Positions 19,370-29,358 of a stretch of 64,000 nucleotides of DNA are shown in pieces. Position 1 is the stretch's first letter; each line of letters begins with the position of its first letter. The position numbers and the translations under genes are program-made. The notes under the pieces are model-generated. The model did no database searches. It saw only the letters and a list, made by a program, of their open reading frames with translations, and had not been told where the DNA came from. Source of the stretch: Pseudomonadota bacterium (lineage in GTDB: Bacteria > Pseudomonadota > Gammaproteobacteria > Burkholderiales > Burkholderiaceae_C); assembly GCA_020161065.1 (NCBI GenBank), contig JAIUPH010000008.1:1-64000 (forward strand). Reading direction: 5' to 3'.

Positions 19370-20251
19370 TCAACGCTGCGGCGAGCGGACCATCGCGCGC
19401 ATCGCGTCCAGCGACACGGCGGTCTCCGGCTGCACCCGCGGCCGGACCGCCGCGCGGAAGGCGTGGCCGTAGACCAGCTCGACGCTCAGGCTCGGCCGGC
19501 CCGGCCCGGCGTGCGTGTCGGGCGCCTGCAGCGAATCGGCCAGGCGCCGGCGCCAGCGCGGCGTGCGCAGGCCGGCGAGCCGCTGGTTTGAAACGTTAGC
19601 GCCCAGGCCGCGCAGCTCGGCCAGCAGCGCATCGGCATCGGGCCAGCTCAGCGTCAGCAGCTCCTGGTCCATCACCGGGTCGGCAAAGCCGGCGTGCGCC
19701 AGCATGTCGCCGAGGTCGTGCATGTCGACGAAAGGCGCGAACGGCTCACCCCAATCGTTGGCGCGGTAGACCTCGCGCAGCTCCGGCAGCGAGCCCGGGC
19801 CGAGGGTCGAGAACATCAGGAAGCCGTCGACCGCCAGCGCCTGGTGCCAGCGCCGGAGCACGGCCTGCGGCTCGGCCAGCCAGTGCAGCCGCATGTTGGA
19901 CCACAGCAGGTCGGCGCTGCCCGGCGCCACCTGGTCGGCCGTCACGGCCTGCGGCGACTGCGGCCGGCGCCGCCACCAGCGCCGCGGCGCGGCGGGCGCG
20001 GCTTCGTCGGCCAGCGCGCGGTGCTCGGCGTCGGGGTAGGCCTGCTGCAGCCAGGGCGCGCTGGCGCCGGCGGCGCCGCTGCAGTCGAGCACGCGCTGCG
20101 GTTGCAGCTTGATCAGCGGCAGCCGCTCGGCCATGCGGCGGGCGGCTTCGGCGTGCAGCCACGGCAGCGCCTCGGCGTGGTCGAGGCGGCGGCGCAGGCG
20201 CTGCAGCGCCAGGCGGTCGACTTCGGGGCGGGCGGCGGCGGTGTCACTCAC
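19370..20251 (-). CDS. BioC-like SAM-dependent methyltransferase
   Basis: A 293-aa class I methyltransferase. Motif I is degenerate, VLDCSGAAGASAPWL, where BioC has a D-x-G-x-G-x-G loop. Later BioC-like segments are ADLLWSNMRLHWL and LMFSTLGPGSLPELREVY, close to the FSTLGPGTLxEL block of malonyl-ACP methyltransferases that start biotin synthesis. The insert after motif I (APRRWWRRRPQSP) is unusual. The start is GTG. It is divergent from comF; no other bio genes are near, so the biotin role is likely but not certain. Confidence 0.72.
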   Translation of the reverse strand: MSDTAAARPEVDRLALQRLRRRLDHAEALPWLHAEAARRMAERLPLIKLQPQRVLDCSGAAGASAPWLQQAYPDAEHRALADEAAPAAPRRWWRRRPQSPQAVTADQVAPGSADLLWSNMRLHWLAEPQAVLRRWHQALAVDGFLMFSTLGPGSLPELREVYRANDWGEPFAPFVDMHDLGDMLAHAGFADPVMDQELLTLSWPDADALLAELRGLGANVSNQRLAGLRTPRWRRRLADSLQAPDTHAGPGRPSLSVELVYGHAFRAAVRPRVQPETAVSLDAMRAMVRSPQR

Positions 20252-20274
20252 GTCACGGGCAGTATATTGAGCCG

Positions 20275-21084
20275 GTGAACCCCGGCCTGCGCACCGGCGA
20301 ACCGTCCAGCGAACCCCGCGGCGAACCTCCTGGCGAGCCTGCGGGCCGGCGCCGGCCGGGCCTGCCGCGCCCGCTGCGCTTCATTGGTGGCGCCGGCTTC
20401 ACGCTGGCCGGCAGTTGCGAGGTGTGCGGCGGCTGGACCGACCGCCGCCTGTGCCCGCCCTGCCGCCAACAGTACGCTGCGCCGCAACCGCGCTGCCGGC
20501 ACTGCGCCTTGCCGCTGGCCGGCGGCCAGGCCGTCTGCGGCCAGTGCCTGCGCACGCCGCCGCCGGTGCAGCGCTGCCTGTGCGTGGCCGACTACGGCTT
20601 TCCCTGGGACCGCCTGATCCTGCGCTTCAAGCACCACCAGGCGCCCGAGCTGGCGCTGCTGCTGGGCGACTGCCTGGCCGTGGCGGCGCGGCACGACGGC
20701 CTGCCCTTGCCCGAGGCCTTCGTGCCGGTGCCGCTATCGGACCAGCGCCTCGCCGAGCGCGGCTACGACCAGGCCTGGCAGTTGGCGCGGCAGCTGGGCC
20801 GCCGCCTGCAGCGGCCGGCGCGCGCCGACTGGCTGCAGCGCCGCTTCGACGGCCGGCCGCAGGCCGGGCTCTCGCGCCGTGAACGTTTGACGCAACTGCG
20901 CGGCGCCTTCGGCTTGCGCGCCGGCGCGCCGGCCCAGGTGCAGGGCCGCCACCTGGCGCTGGTGGACGACGTGCTGACCACCGGCGCCACCGCATTCGAG
21001 GCCGCGGCCACGCTGCTGGCCGCCGGCGTGCGCCAGGTCGACCTGTGGGTGGTGGCGCGCACGCCGGCGCCGGCGCCGGATTGA
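20275..21084 (+). CDS. comF: ComF family phosphoribosyltransferase-like protein
   Basis: A 269-aa protein. It has an N-terminal zinc-finger-like region with four CxxC pairs (CEVCGG, CPPC, CRHC, CGQC), then RFKHHQAPELALLLG, then a type I phosphoribosyltransferase loop LALVDDVLTTGATAFEAA. ComF proteins are needed for DNA uptake in competent bacteria, and the wider family (GntX) is of unclear biochemistry. The GTG start gives an N-terminal Gly/Pro/Glu-rich stretch that may not all be translated. Confidence 0.88.
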   Translation: MNPGLRTGEPSSEPRGEPPGEPAGRRRPGLPRPLRFIGGAGFTLAGSCEVCGGWTDRRLCPPCRQQYAAPQPRCRHCALPLAGGQAVCGQCLRTPPPVQRCLCVADYGFPWDRLILRFKHHQAPELALLLGDCLAVAARHDGLPLPEAFVPVPLSDQRLAERGYDQAWQLARQLGRRLQRPARADWLQRRFDGRPQAGLSRRERLTQLRGAFGLRAGAPAQVQGRHLALVDDVLTTGATAFEAAATLLAAGVRQVDLWVVARTPAPAPD

Positions 21085-21098
21085 CGGCGGCGCGGCCG

Positions 21099-21569
21099 AT
21101 GTTGCGCATCGTCCTGGTCCGGCCCGAGATCCCGCCGAACACCGGCAACGTGATCCGCCTGGCCGCCAACAGCGGCTGCGAGTTGCACCTGATCGAGCCG
21201 CTGGGCTTTGCGATGGAAGACCGCCTGCTGCGCCGCGCCGGGCTGGACTATCACGAGTACGCCGCCGTGCGCCGCCACGCCGGCTGGGCCGCCTGGCAGG
21301 CGGCCTGCGCGCCCGAGCGCGACCGCTGCTTCGCCTTCACCACCCGCGGCACCCAGGCGCACCACGAGGTACGTTGGCGCGCCGGCGACTGGCTGGTGTT
21401 CGGCAGCGAAAGCGCCGGCCTGCCGCCGGACTGGCGCGCGCAGTTCGATGCGGCGCACCAGCTGCGGCTGCCGATGCGGCCGGGCCAGCGCAGCCTGAAC
21501 CTCAGCAACGCGGTGGCGGTGGCGGTGTTCGAGGCCTGGCGGCAGCTCGGCTTCGAAGGCGCGGCCTAG
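21099..21569 (+). CDS. trmL: tRNA (cytidine(34)-2'-O)-methyltransferase
   Basis: A 156-aa SPOUT-family RNA methyltransferase that modifies the wobble base of certain leucine tRNAs. Motifs are PEIPPNTGNVIRLAANSGC at the N-terminus, LVFGSESAGLPP in the middle and the knot segment LPMRPGQRSLNLSNAVAV. ATG 21099 gives the standard N-terminus MLRIVLVRPEIP. Its stop abuts the convergent gpsA stop with no spacer. Confidence 0.93.
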   Translation: MLRIVLVRPEIPPNTGNVIRLAANSGCELHLIEPLGFAMEDRLLRRAGLDYHEYAAVRRHAGWAAWQAACAPERDRCFAFTTRGTQAHHEVRWRAGDWLVFGSESAGLPPDWRAQFDAAHQLRLPMRPGQRSLNLSNAVAVAVFEAWRQLGFEGAA

Positions 21570-22580
21570 CTAACTTTCGGCTTCGGCGCGCGCCTGGCGC
21601 GCCATCAGCCGCGTCATCGCATCCCGCGGGCTCAGGCGCGCTTCCAGCACCTGCACCACGGCCTCGGTGATCGGCATCTCGACGCCCAGCCGCCGCGCGC
21701 GGTCGGCCACCACGCGCGCGGTGTAGACGCCTTCGGCGACATGACCCAACTGCGCCAGCGCGGCGGGCAGCGCCAGCCCTTGCGCCAGCAGCAGGCCGAC
21801 CTTGCGGTTGCGCGACAGGTCGCCGGTGGCGGTGAGCACGAGGTCGCCCAGGCCCGACAGCCCCATGAAGGTCTCGGCGCGCGCGCCCAGCGCGAGGCCC
21901 AGCCGCGTCATCTCGGCCAGGCCGCGCGTGATGAGCGCGGCGCGGGCGTTGAGGCCGGGCGTACCAGCGGCGCCGGCGCCGGCGGCCATGCCGTCGAGCA
22001 TGCCGGTGGCGATGGCCAGCACGTTCTTCAACGCGCCGCCGACTTCGACGCCGGCCACGTCGCTGGAGGTGTACAGGCGCAGCGCGTCGCCGTGCAAGGC
22101 GTCGACGGTGGCGGCGGCCAGCGCTTCGTCGTCGCTGGCGGCCACCAGCGCGGTGGGCTGGCCGCGCGCCACTTCGAGCGCGAAGCTGGGTCCCGACAAC
22201 ACGCCGCAAGCGCCCTGCGGCCGCAGGCTGCGCGCGATCTCGTGGCCGAGCAGCCCGCTGCCGGCCTCGAAGCCTTTGCACAGCCACATCGCCGGTTGCG
22301 CCGGCGGCAGCCGCTGCAGCAGGCCGCGCAGCCCGGCCATCGGCGTGGCGATGATTAGCAGCCCGCCGGCGGCGTGCCGCAAGGCGGCGTCGAGGTCGCT
22401 GCTAACGGCCAATGCCGGCGGCAGCTGCACTTCGGGCAGGTAGCGTGCGTTGCAGCGCGCGGCGCCGATGGCGGCGGCCTGCGCCGCATCGCGCGCCCAC
22501 AACAGCGTGGCGTTGCGCGGCGCGGCGGCCGCGGCGATCGCCGTGCCCCAGGCGCCGGCGCCGAGCACGCTGAGCTTCAT
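21570..22580 (-). CDS. gpsA: Glycerol-3-phosphate dehydrogenase [NAD(P)+]
   Basis: A 336-aa cytoplasmic enzyme that makes sn-glycerol-3-phosphate for phospholipid synthesis. The Rossmann motif is [14 protein letters not shown] at the N-terminus. The active-site block [17 protein letters not shown] contains the catalytic lysine. Further family signatures are [16 protein letters not shown] and [23 protein letters not shown]. It follows secB by 25 bases in the leftward run grxC-secB-gpsA. Confidence 0.96.
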   Translation of the reverse strand: MKLSVLGAGAWGTAIAAAAAPRNATLLWARDAAQAAAIGAARCNARYLPEVQLPPALAVSSDLDAALRHAAGGLLIIATPMAGLRGLLQRLPPAQPAMWLCKGFEAGSGLLGHEIARSLRPQGACGVLSGPSFALEVARGQPTALVAASDDEALAAATVDALHGDALRLYTSSDVAGVEVGGALKNVLAIATGMLDGMAAGAGAAGTPGLNARAALITRGLAEMTRLGLALGARAETFMGLSGLGDLVLTATGDLSRNRKVGLLLAQGLALPAALAQLGHVAEGVYTARVVADRARRLGVEMPITEAVVQVLEARLSPRDAMTRLMARQARAEAES

Positions 22581-22605
22581 GCCGCGGCTGCCCGCGAAGG
22601 CAGCG

Positions 22606-23076
22606 TCAGTTGACGCCGGTGATGATGCGAGAGCCGTTGCCCGCTTGGGCCGCCTGCTCCTGCTGCGCCTGGAACATCGCCTGGAAGTTCACCTCGGTCA
22701 GCAGGATCGGCGGGAAGCCGGCGCGGGTGCAGACGTCGGAGACGATGGCGCGCAGGTAGGGGTAGATCATCTGCGGGCAGACCACGCTGATCAGCACCGG
22801 CATCTGCTCCTGCGGCACGTTGCGGATCTCGAAGATGCCGGCCTGCTTGGCCTCCACCAGGAACAGCACCTTGTCCTTGACCTTGGTGGTCACGGTGGCG
22901 GTGACGGTGACTTCGACGACGCCGTCGCTGATCTGCTCGGCGCCGACCGCGAGGTTGATGTCGACCTGCGGCTGCTGCTGCTCCAGCAGGATCTGCGGCG
23001 AATTGGGCTGCTCCAGCGACAAGTCCTTCAGGTACATGCGCTGGATCTGGAACACGGGGGTCGCTTCGTCGGCCAT
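22606..23076 (-). CDS. secB: Protein-export chaperone SecB
   Basis: A 156-aa tetrameric chaperone that keeps precursors unfolded for SecA. Typical stretches are [47 protein letters not shown] and [30 protein letters not shown] 23076 was chosen over an upstream frame start since SecB usually begins MADE. It lies between grxC and gpsA, the usual proteobacterial order. Confidence 0.97.
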   Translation of the reverse strand: MADEATPVFQIQRMYLKDLSLEQPNSPQILLEQQQPQVDINLAVGAEQISDGVVEVTVTATVTTKVKDKVLFLVEAKQAGIFEIRNVPQEQMPVLISVVCPQMIYPYLRAIVSDVCTRAGFPPILLTEVNFQAMFQAQQEQAAQAGNGSRIITGVN

Positions 23077-23159
23077 GGAAGTCTCTTCGAGGGTGAGCCG
23101 CAAAAACGGCGGCAGGCAAACGAGCGATTATGGGCCCGCGCCTGCGGCGCGCCGCCCCC

Positions 23160-23417
23160 TCAGGCTGCCAACAAGGGCAGCAGCGCGCCCTGTTGATCGA
23201 GCGCGATGAGGTCGTCGCAGCCGCCCACGTGGGTGTCGCCGATGAAGATCTGCGGCACCGTGCGGCGGCCGGTGATCTCGATCATGCGGTCGCGCTGCGC
23301 AGGGTCGAGGTCGACGCGGATCTCCTCGATCTGCTGCACGCCGCGCTGCTGCAGCAGCGCCTTGGCGCGCAGGCAGTAGGGGCAGACCTGGGTGGTGTAC
23401 ATGCGCACGGCGCTCAT
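23160..23417 (-). CDS. grxC: Glutaredoxin 3
   Basis: An 85-aa dithiol glutaredoxin with the CPYC active site (TTQVCPYCLRAK), the glutathione-binding TVPQIFIGDTHVGG loop, and the C-terminal CDDLIALDQQG. It reduces protein disulfides and glutathione adducts in the cytoplasm. It is preceded by the rhodanese gene and followed by secB, a common grouping. Confidence 0.96.
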   Translation of the reverse strand: MSAVRMYTTQVCPYCLRAKALLQQRGVQQIEEIRVDLDPAQRDRMIEITGRRTVPQIFIGDTHVGGCDDLIALDQQGALLPLLAA

Positions 23418-23485
23418 GCGAAACCTTGGCTTGATTCAGATGGCGCGGATTGTCCCGCGCCGCGCATGCCCTTGCAGGCCGCCGG

Positions 23486-23896
23486 TCACGCGTTCTTGGC
23501 CATCGGCAGGCTGGCATCGCGCCAGGCCGCGGTGCCGCCGGCCACCGCCACCGCGCGCTCGTAGCCGGCCTTGCGCAGCTGCGCCGCGGCGCGGCCGGCG
23601 CGCGCGCCCGAAGGGCACAGCAGCACGACCGGCAGCGCCTTGTTCGACGGCAGTTCCTTGGCGCCGGCGAGCGATGCCAGCGGCACGTTGCGCGCACCGG
23701 CCGCGTGGCCGCCGGCGAACTCGGCCGGCTCGCCCACGTCCAGCAGCACCGCCTTCTCGCGGTTGATCAGGCGCACCGCCTCGGCGGTGGTCACGGCGCC
23801 GCCGCCGCCGGCCTTGCCGATCATCGGCCACAGCAGCAGGCCGCCGGAGACCACGGCGGCCAGGATCAGGACCCAGTTCTGGAGGATAAAGCTCAC
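23486..23896 (-). CDS. Membrane-anchored rhodanese-like protein
   Basis: A 136-aa protein with one N-terminal helix ([19 protein letters not shown]) and a single rhodanese domain. The active-site loop is CPSGARAG with the catalytic cysteine present, and the structural motif reads [22 protein letters not shown]. The usual DVREPAEF arginine is a glycine here. The start is GTG at 23896, which gives the helix directly at the N-terminus. It is divergent from gpmA and heads the grxC-secB-gpsA group. Confidence 0.88.
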   Translation of the reverse strand: MSFILQNWVLILAAVVSGGLLLWPMIGKAGGGGAVTTAEAVRLINREKAVLLDVGEPAEFAGGHAAGARNVPLASLAGAKELPSNKALPVVLLCPSGARAGRAAAQLRKAGYERAVAVAGGTAAWRDASLPMAKNA

Positions 23897-23943
23897 GGCG
23901 GACGGCAGCGTCGAGCGGCCAAGGCAAAAAGGGGCGCGAATCA

Positions 23944-23949
23944 TACAAT
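23944..23949 (+). promoter_or_regulatory. Candidate -10 box for gpmA
   Basis: TACAAT lies 45 bases before the gpmA start in an otherwise GC-rich divergent gap. No good -35 is seen at 16-18 bp. The same hexamer recurs in front of thiD and rubredoxin. Confidence 0.4.
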
Positions 23950-23993
23950 TCGCGGTTGCCGCGCCGGCCCCACGAACCCCGCCCACCGCCCCC

Positions 23994-24737
23994 ATGCACA
24001 AGCTCGTCCTGATCCGCCACGGCGAATCCACCTGGAACCTGGAAAACCGCTTCACCGGCTGGACCGACGTGCCGCTCACCGCCACCGGCGTCGCGCAGGC
24101 GCAGGAAGCCGGCCGGCTGCTGAAGGCCGAGGGCTACGAGTTCGACACGGCCTACACCTCGGTGCTGCAGCGCGCGATCTGGACGCTGTGGCATTGCCTG
24201 GACCGCATGGACCGCACGTGGGTGCCGGTGGTCAACGACTGGCGGCTCAACGAGCGCCACTACGGCGCGCTGCAAGGCCTGAACAAGGCCGACATGGCCA
24301 AGGAATACGGCGACGCGCAGGTGCTGATCTGGCGCCGCAGCTACGACACGCCGCCGCCGGTGCTGGACCCCGCCGACCCGCGCGGCCAGCGCGGCGACAT
24401 CCGCTACGCGAAGCTGGCGCCCGAGCAGATTCCGCTGACCGAATGCCTGAAGGACACGGTGGCGCGCGTGCTGCCCTGCTGGCACGAGCGCCTGGCGCCG
24501 GCCATCCGCGGCGGCCAGCGGCTGCTGGTGGCCGCGCACGGCAACAGCATCCGCGCGCTGGTGAAGTACCTCGACGACATCGGCGACGCCGAGATCGTGG
24601 GCCTCAACATCCCCAACGGCATCCCGCTGGTCTACGAGCTGGACGACGCGCTCAAGCCCATCCGCCACTACTACCTGGGCGATGCCGAGGCCGCCGCCCA
24701 GGCCGCCGCCGCGGTGGCCCGCCAGGGCAAGGCCTAA
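23994..24737 (+). CDS. gpmA: 2,3-bisphosphoglycerate-dependent phosphoglycerate mutase
   Basis: A 247-aa glycolytic enzyme interconverting 3- and 2-phosphoglycerate. The phosphohistidine motif is [18 protein letters not shown], with [12 protein letters not shown] and the second histidine in [16 protein letters not shown]. The ATG gives the usual [12 protein letters not shown]. The Ala-rich C-terminus ([17 protein letters not shown]) is longer than in E. coli. The stop codon overlaps the convergent plsC stop. Confidence 0.97.
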   Translation: MHKLVLIRHGESTWNLENRFTGWTDVPLTATGVAQAQEAGRLLKAEGYEFDTAYTSVLQRAIWTLWHCLDRMDRTWVPVVNDWRLNERHYGALQGLNKADMAKEYGDAQVLIWRRSYDTPPPVLDPADPRGQRGDIRYAKLAPEQIPLTECLKDTVARVLPCWHERLAPAIRGGQRLLVAAHGNSIRALVKYLDDIGDAEIVGLNIPNGIPLVYELDDALKPIRHYYLGDAEAAAQAAAAVARQGKA

Positions 24738-25507
24738 CTTCTATTGTGGGCGGCGTCGAGCGCCGCCAGCGCGCCTTCGATGTCGCTGCGCAGCGTGGCC
24801 GCCAGCGCGCGGCGGTCGGCATGGCGGCTGGCGCGCGCCGGCAGCACCTGCAGCCGCGCCACCAGGCCGTCGGCGGCGGCCAGCCGCCACAGCGTCTGCG
24901 CCAGCGTGGTCTCGCCCAGCCACAGCGCCGCCGGGCTGACGGCATCGCGGCGGTCGGCATAGCGCAGCGCCACGGGCTGCAGCGCGGCGCCGGTGGCCAC
25001 CGCGGCCTGCAGCAGGTTGGCGTGGAACGGCAGCAGCCCGCCGTCGGGCGCCGGGCCGGTGGTGCCTTCGGCGAACACCGCGATGGTGTCGCCGGCCTGC
25101 AGCGCCTCGGCGCTGTGGTGCACCACGCGCATCGCGTCGCGCTTGCGCTGGCGTTCGATGTACAGCGTCTCGGCGGCGCCGACCAGGCGGCCGAGCAGCG
25201 GCCAGTGCCGCACCTCGGCCTTGGCGACGAAGCGCGCTTCCGGGCAGACGGCGTGCACGACCATGATGTCCAGCCACGACACGTGGTTGGCGACGATCAT
25301 CTTGGCCCCGGGCTTGAACTGCCCCTGCACCGCCAGCCGCAGGCCCAGGGCGCGCAGCATGCCCTGCGACCACCAGCGCACGCGCTCGCGCCGGCCCTGG
25401 CGGTCCAGCCGCGGAAAGCACAGCAGCACGATGGCCATGCCGTGCAGGCCGTGCAGCACGGCGCGCAGCAGGCGCCAGACCGCGCGCAGCGCGCGCCGCG
25501 CACCCAT
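24734..25507 (-). CDS. 1-acyl-sn-glycerol-3-phosphate acyltransferase (PlsC family)
   Basis: A 257-aa membrane acyltransferase of phospholipid synthesis. The catalytic H-x4-D is in [13 protein letters not shown], block II is [15 protein letters not shown], and block III is [23 protein letters not shown]. An N-terminal helix ([14 protein letters not shown]) anchors it. Its ATG overlaps the upstream pyrC-like stop by one base (TGATG), so it is the last gene of the algH-ruvX-pyr operon. Confidence 0.9.
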   Translation of the reverse strand: MGARRALRAVWRLLRAVLHGLHGMAIVLLCFPRLDRQGRRERVRWWSQGMLRALGLRLAVQGQFKPGAKMIVANHVSWLDIMVVHAVCPEARFVAKAEVRHWPLLGRLVGAAETLYIERQRKRDAMRVVHHSAEALQAGDTIAVFAEGTTGPAPDGGLLPFHANLLQAAVATGAALQPVALRYADRRDAVSPAALWLGETTLAQTLWRLAAADGLVARLQVLPARASRHADRRALAATLRSDIEGALAALDAAHNRS

Positions 25508-26817
25508 CAAGGACGGCGGTCGAAGGCGATGGTGCCGGCGACCAGCGTGGTGCGCACGCGGCCGCGCAAGCCCATGCCGGTGGAGCCGAAGGCGAACGGC
25601 GTGTGCTTGCCCTGGCTGCTCAGCGCCTCGGGCGTGACGCGCCACTCGGCCTGGGGATCGAACAGGCAGATGTCGGCGACGCCGCCTTCCACCAGCCGCC
25701 CGGCGCTGGAGGCCAGCGAGCCCAGCACGTCGCCCAGCACGCGCACCGGCTCGCAGGTCACGCGCGCCAGGCTCCGGCCCAGCGACAGCCCGCGGTCGGC
25801 GCCCCATCGCAGCGCCAGCGGCAGCAGCAGCTCCAGCCCGGTGGCGCCGGGCTCGGCCTCGCCGAAGGGCAGGTTCTTCTGGTCCTCGGCCACCGGGTTG
25901 TGGTCGGACACCAGCGCGTCGATCGTGCCGTCGGCCAGCGCCGCCTGCAGCGCCGCGCGATCGGCGCCCTGGCGCAGCGGCGGCGTCAGCCGCATGTCGG
26001 CGTTGAAGTAGCCGATGTCGACATCGGTCAGGTGCAGCGAGTTGATGCTGACGTCGGCCGTCACCGGCAGCCCCTCGGCCTTGGCCTGGCGCAGCAGCGC
26101 CACGCCGGCGGCGCTGGACAGCCGGCACAGGTGCAGCCGCGCGCCGGTGGCGCGCACCAGCTCGAACAGCGTGTGCAGCGCAATGGTCTCGGCCGCCACC
26201 GGCACGCCCGACAGCCCCAGCCGCGTGGCGACCGCGCCGCTGGCCGCCACGCCCTTGCCGAGCCAGGCGTCCTGCGGCCGCAGCCAGACGGCATAACCGT
26301 GCGTCGACGCGTACTGCAGCGCGCGCTGCAGCACCAGCGTGTCGGTCACCGGCACGTCCACCTGCGAGAAGCCGACGCAGCCGGCCTCGGTGAGCTCCAG
26401 CATCTCGGTCAGCGCCTGGCCTTCGAGCCGCCGCGTCAGCGCGCCGAGCGGAAAGACGCGGCAGCGCGAGAGCTTGCGGGCGCGGAACTTGAGCATCTCC
26501 ACCAGGCCCGGCTCGTCCAGCACGGGGTCGGTGTCGGGCAGGCAGACGAGGCTGGTCACGCCGCCGGCGGCGGCCGCGGCCAGCTCGCTCTCCAGCATGC
26601 CTTCGTGCTCCTGCCCGGGCTCGCGCAGGCGCGCCGCCAGGTCCACCAGGCCGGGCGCGACGACCAGGCCGGTGGCCTCGATGGTGCGCTCGGCCTCGAA
26701 GCCGGCGGCCTTCTCGCCGATGGCGACGATGCGGTCACCGGCGATGGCGAGATCGGCCGGTTCGTCACGGCCACTGGCCGGGTCGATCACGCGCCCGTTG
26801 CGAATCGCAATCCTCAT
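25507..26817 (-). CDS. pyrX: Dihydroorotase homologue lacking metal ligands (PyrX type)
   Basis: A 436-aa amidohydrolase-fold protein next to pyrB. True dihydroorotase has D-x-H-x-H-LREPG; here the segment is [16 protein letters not shown], so both zinc histidines are replaced (A61 and R63). The later histidine segment is also changed ([11 protein letters not shown]). [15 protein letters not shown] is kept. By analogy to Pseudomonas-type pyrB-pyrC' pairs it is probably a non-catalytic partner that holds aspartate transcarbamoylase together. A working dihydroorotase must be elsewhere. It overlaps pyrB by 4 bases. Confidence 0.88.
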   Translation of the reverse strand: MRIAIRNGRVIDPASGRDEPADLAIAGDRIVAIGEKAAGFEAERTIEATGLVVAPGLVDLAARLREPGQEHEGMLESELAAAAAGGVTSLVCLPDTDPVLDEPGLVEMLKFRARKLSRCRVFPLGALTRRLEGQALTEMLELTEAGCVGFSQVDVPVTDTLVLQRALQYASTHGYAVWLRPQDAWLGKGVAASGAVATRLGLSGVPVAAETIALHTLFELVRATGARLHLCRLSSAAGVALLRQAKAEGLPVTADVSINSLHLTDVDIGYFNADMRLTPPLRQGADRAALQAALADGTIDALVSDHNPVAEDQKNLPFGEAEPGATGLELLLPLALRWGADRGLSLGRSLARVTCEPVRVLGDVLGSLASSAGRLVEGGVADICLFDPQAEWRVTPEALSSQGKHTPFAFGSTGMGLRGRVRTTLVAGTIAFDRRP

Positions 26818-27776
26818 GCCTGGTTCCCCGCGATCGTCGACATCACCGCCATGCGCACCGCGATGCCGAAGGTCACCTGCGGCAGGATCACGCTCTGCCG
26901 GCCGTCGGCCACGGCGGAGTCGATCTCCACGCCGCGGTTGATCGGCCCCGGGTGCATCACGATGGCGTCGGGCTTGGCCAGCGCCAGCTTCTCGGGCGTC
27001 AGCCCGTAGCTCTTGAAGAACTCGCCGGCGCTGGGCAGCATGGCGCCGCTCATGCGCTCGTTCTGCAGCCGCAGCATGATGATCACGTCGGCATCGCGGA
27101 TGCCCTCGGCCATGTCGTGGCAGACGCGCACGCCCATCTGCGCCAAGTCGCCCGGCACCAGCGTCTTGGGGCCGACGGCGCGGATGTCGGGCACGCCGAG
27201 GATGGTCAGGCCGTGGATGTCGGAGCGCGCGACGCGCGAGTGCACGATGTCGCCGACCACCGCCACCGACAATTGCGAGAAGTCGCGCTTGTAGTGGCGG
27301 ATGGTGTACATGTCCAGCAACCCCTGCGTCGGGTGCGCGTGGCGGCCGTCGCCGGCGTTGACCACGTGCACGTGCGGCGCGCAGTGCTGGGCGATCAAGT
27401 GCGGCGCGCCGCTTTCGCCGTGGCGCACGACGAACATGTCGGCGTGCATCGCCGAGAGGTTGGAGATGGTGTCGAGCAGGCTCTCGCCCTTGGCCGTGCT
27501 GCTGCGCGCGATGTCGAGGTTGAGCACGTCGGCCGACAGCCGTTTGGCGGCGATCTCGAAGGTGGTGCGCGTGCGCGTGCTGTTCTCGAAGAAGAGGTTG
27601 AACACGCTCTTGCCGCGCAGCAGCGGCACCTTCTTCACCTCGCGCTCGTTGACGCTGAGGAAGGTGCCCGCGGTGTCGAGGATCTGCGTCAGCACCGCGC
27701 GCGGCAGGCCTTCGATCGACAGCAGGTGGATCAGCTCGCCGTGCTGGTTGAGCTGGGGGTTGCGGCGGTTCAGCAT
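26814..27776 (-). CDS. pyrB: Aspartate carbamoyltransferase catalytic subunit
   Basis: A 320-aa enzyme joining carbamoyl phosphate and aspartate in pyrimidine synthesis. The carbamoyl-phosphate motif is [19 protein letters not shown]. Further active-site signatures are [12 protein letters not shown] and, at the C-terminal end, [13 protein letters not shown]. It sits between pyrR and pyrX in one operon; no pyrI regulatory gene is present, consistent with the PyrB-PyrX type of complex. Confidence 0.97.
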   Translation of the reverse strand: MLNRRNPQLNQHGELIHLLSIEGLPRAVLTQILDTAGTFLSVNEREVKKVPLLRGKSVFNLFFENSTRTRTTFEIAAKRLSADVLNLDIARSSTAKGESLLDTISNLSAMHADMFVVRHGESGAPHLIAQHCAPHVHVVNAGDGRHAHPTQGLLDMYTIRHYKRDFSQLSVAVVGDIVHSRVARSDIHGLTILGVPDIRAVGPKTLVPGDLAQMGVRVCHDMAEGIRDADVIIMLRLQNERMSGAMLPSAGEFFKSYGLTPEKLALAKPDAIVMHPGPINRGVEIDSAVADGRQSVILPQVTFGIAVRMAVMSTIAGNQA

Positions 27777-27801
27777 GCGCCGCTCCGTTGCGTCGCCGGC
27801 A

Positions 27802-28294
<493 letters not shown>

Positions 28295-28308
<14 letters not shown>

Positions 28309-28729
28309 CGTCGTCCTCCGTCAGGCCGTTCAAGTATTGCGTTAGCAGGATGGCAGCCGCGGCGGCGTCGGCGTCGCGCGCGCCCTCGGCCAGGACTTCG
28401 ACGGTGCTGTAGCGCTCGTCGACCTCGTGCACCGGCAGCCGGAAGCGGCCGTGCAGCTGGCGCGCGAAGCGGCGCGCCCGGCGCGTGTTGTCGTGCTCGG
28501 CGCCGTCGGGGTGGCGCGGCACGCCGACCACCAGCGCATCGGGCCGCCATTCGTCGACCAGCCGCGCAATCGCCGCGAAGCGCGCATCGCCCTCGGCGGC
28601 GATGGTCTGCAGCCCCTGGCCGCGGCCGAGCAGCCGGTTGCCGCTGGCCACGCCGACGCGGCGCGTGCCGAAATCGAATGCCAGGAACGAGCGTTCGCGC
28701 GCCGGCACGGGCGGCGGCGGCAGCGTCAT
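28295..28729 (-). CDS. ruvX: Holliday junction resolvase-like protein RuvX/YqgF
   Basis: A 144-aa RNase H-fold protein. The first metal motif is LAFDFGTRRVGVASGN, the middle is PDALVVGVPRHPDG, and the C-terminal acidic motif follows VDERYSTVEVLAEG. YqgF acts in 16S rRNA maturation and pairs genomically with algH. Start ATG overlaps the algH stop by 4 bases. Confidence 0.94.
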
Positions 28730-29307
28730 GCGTGCCCCGCCTCCTGCGACAGCATGCGCGGGTCGAAGCCCAGCAGCGACACCGCGCGCTGGTAGCGCTG
28801 CTCGATCGGCGTCTCGAAGATCACCGCCGGGTCGGCGCCCACGGTGAGCCAGCCGTTGCGGCCGATCTCTTCTTCCAACTGCCCGGCCGACCAGCCGCTG
28901 CAGCCCAGCGTGATCAGCACGCGGCGCGGGCCGGCGCCGTTGGACATGGCTTCCAGCACGTCCTTGCTGGTGGTCATCTCCAGCCCGCCGGGCACCGACA
29001 TGGTCGATGTGTAGGGGCTCTCGCCTTCGCTCTGGCGCTCGTGCAGCACGAAGCCGCGCTCGGTCTGCACCGGGCCGCCGAAGAACACCGGCTGCTCGGC
29101 CAGCTCCTGGCGGTCCAGCGGCAGTTCGACCTTCTCGAACAGGTTCTTCAGCTTGATGTCGATCGGCTTGTTGATCACCAGGCCGAGCGCGCCGCGCTCG
29201 CTGTGCTCGCACAGGTAGACCACCGAGCCGGCAAACGTGTCGTCGGCCATGCCGGGCATGGCGATCAGGAACTGATTCGTCAGGTCGATGCGGGAGCCGG
29301 TGGCCAT
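28726..29307 (-). CDS. YqgE/AlgH family protein (DUF179)
   Basis: A 193-aa protein of the YqgE/AlgH family. Signatures are LTNQFLIAMPGMADDTFAGSV, VYLCEHSERGALGLVINKP, FFGGPVQTERGFVLH and LITLGCSGWSAGQLEEEI. AlgH was linked to alginate control in Pseudomonas, but the biochemical role is unknown. It is the first gene of the leftward operon algH-ruvX-pyrR-pyrB-pyrX-plsC and is divergent from phrB. Confidence 0.93.
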   Translation of the reverse strand: MATGSRIDLTNQFLIAMPGMADDTFAGSVVYLCEHSERGALGLVINKPIDIKLKNLFEKVELPLDRQELAEQPVFFGGPVQTERGFVLHERQSEGESPYTSTMSVPGGLEMTTSKDVLEAMSNGAGPRRVLITLGCSGWSAGQLEEEIGRNGWLTVGADPAVIFETPIEQRYQRAVSLLGFDPRMLSQEAGHA

Positions 29308-29358
29308 GGCCGCGGATTCTAGGACCGGCACAGCCGGCGACTCGTGCACACTGCCGCC

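Noticed and set aside
27777-27801. Possible PyrR attenuator in front of pyrB
   Set aside because: The gap is only 25 bases and holds no hairpin or T-run.
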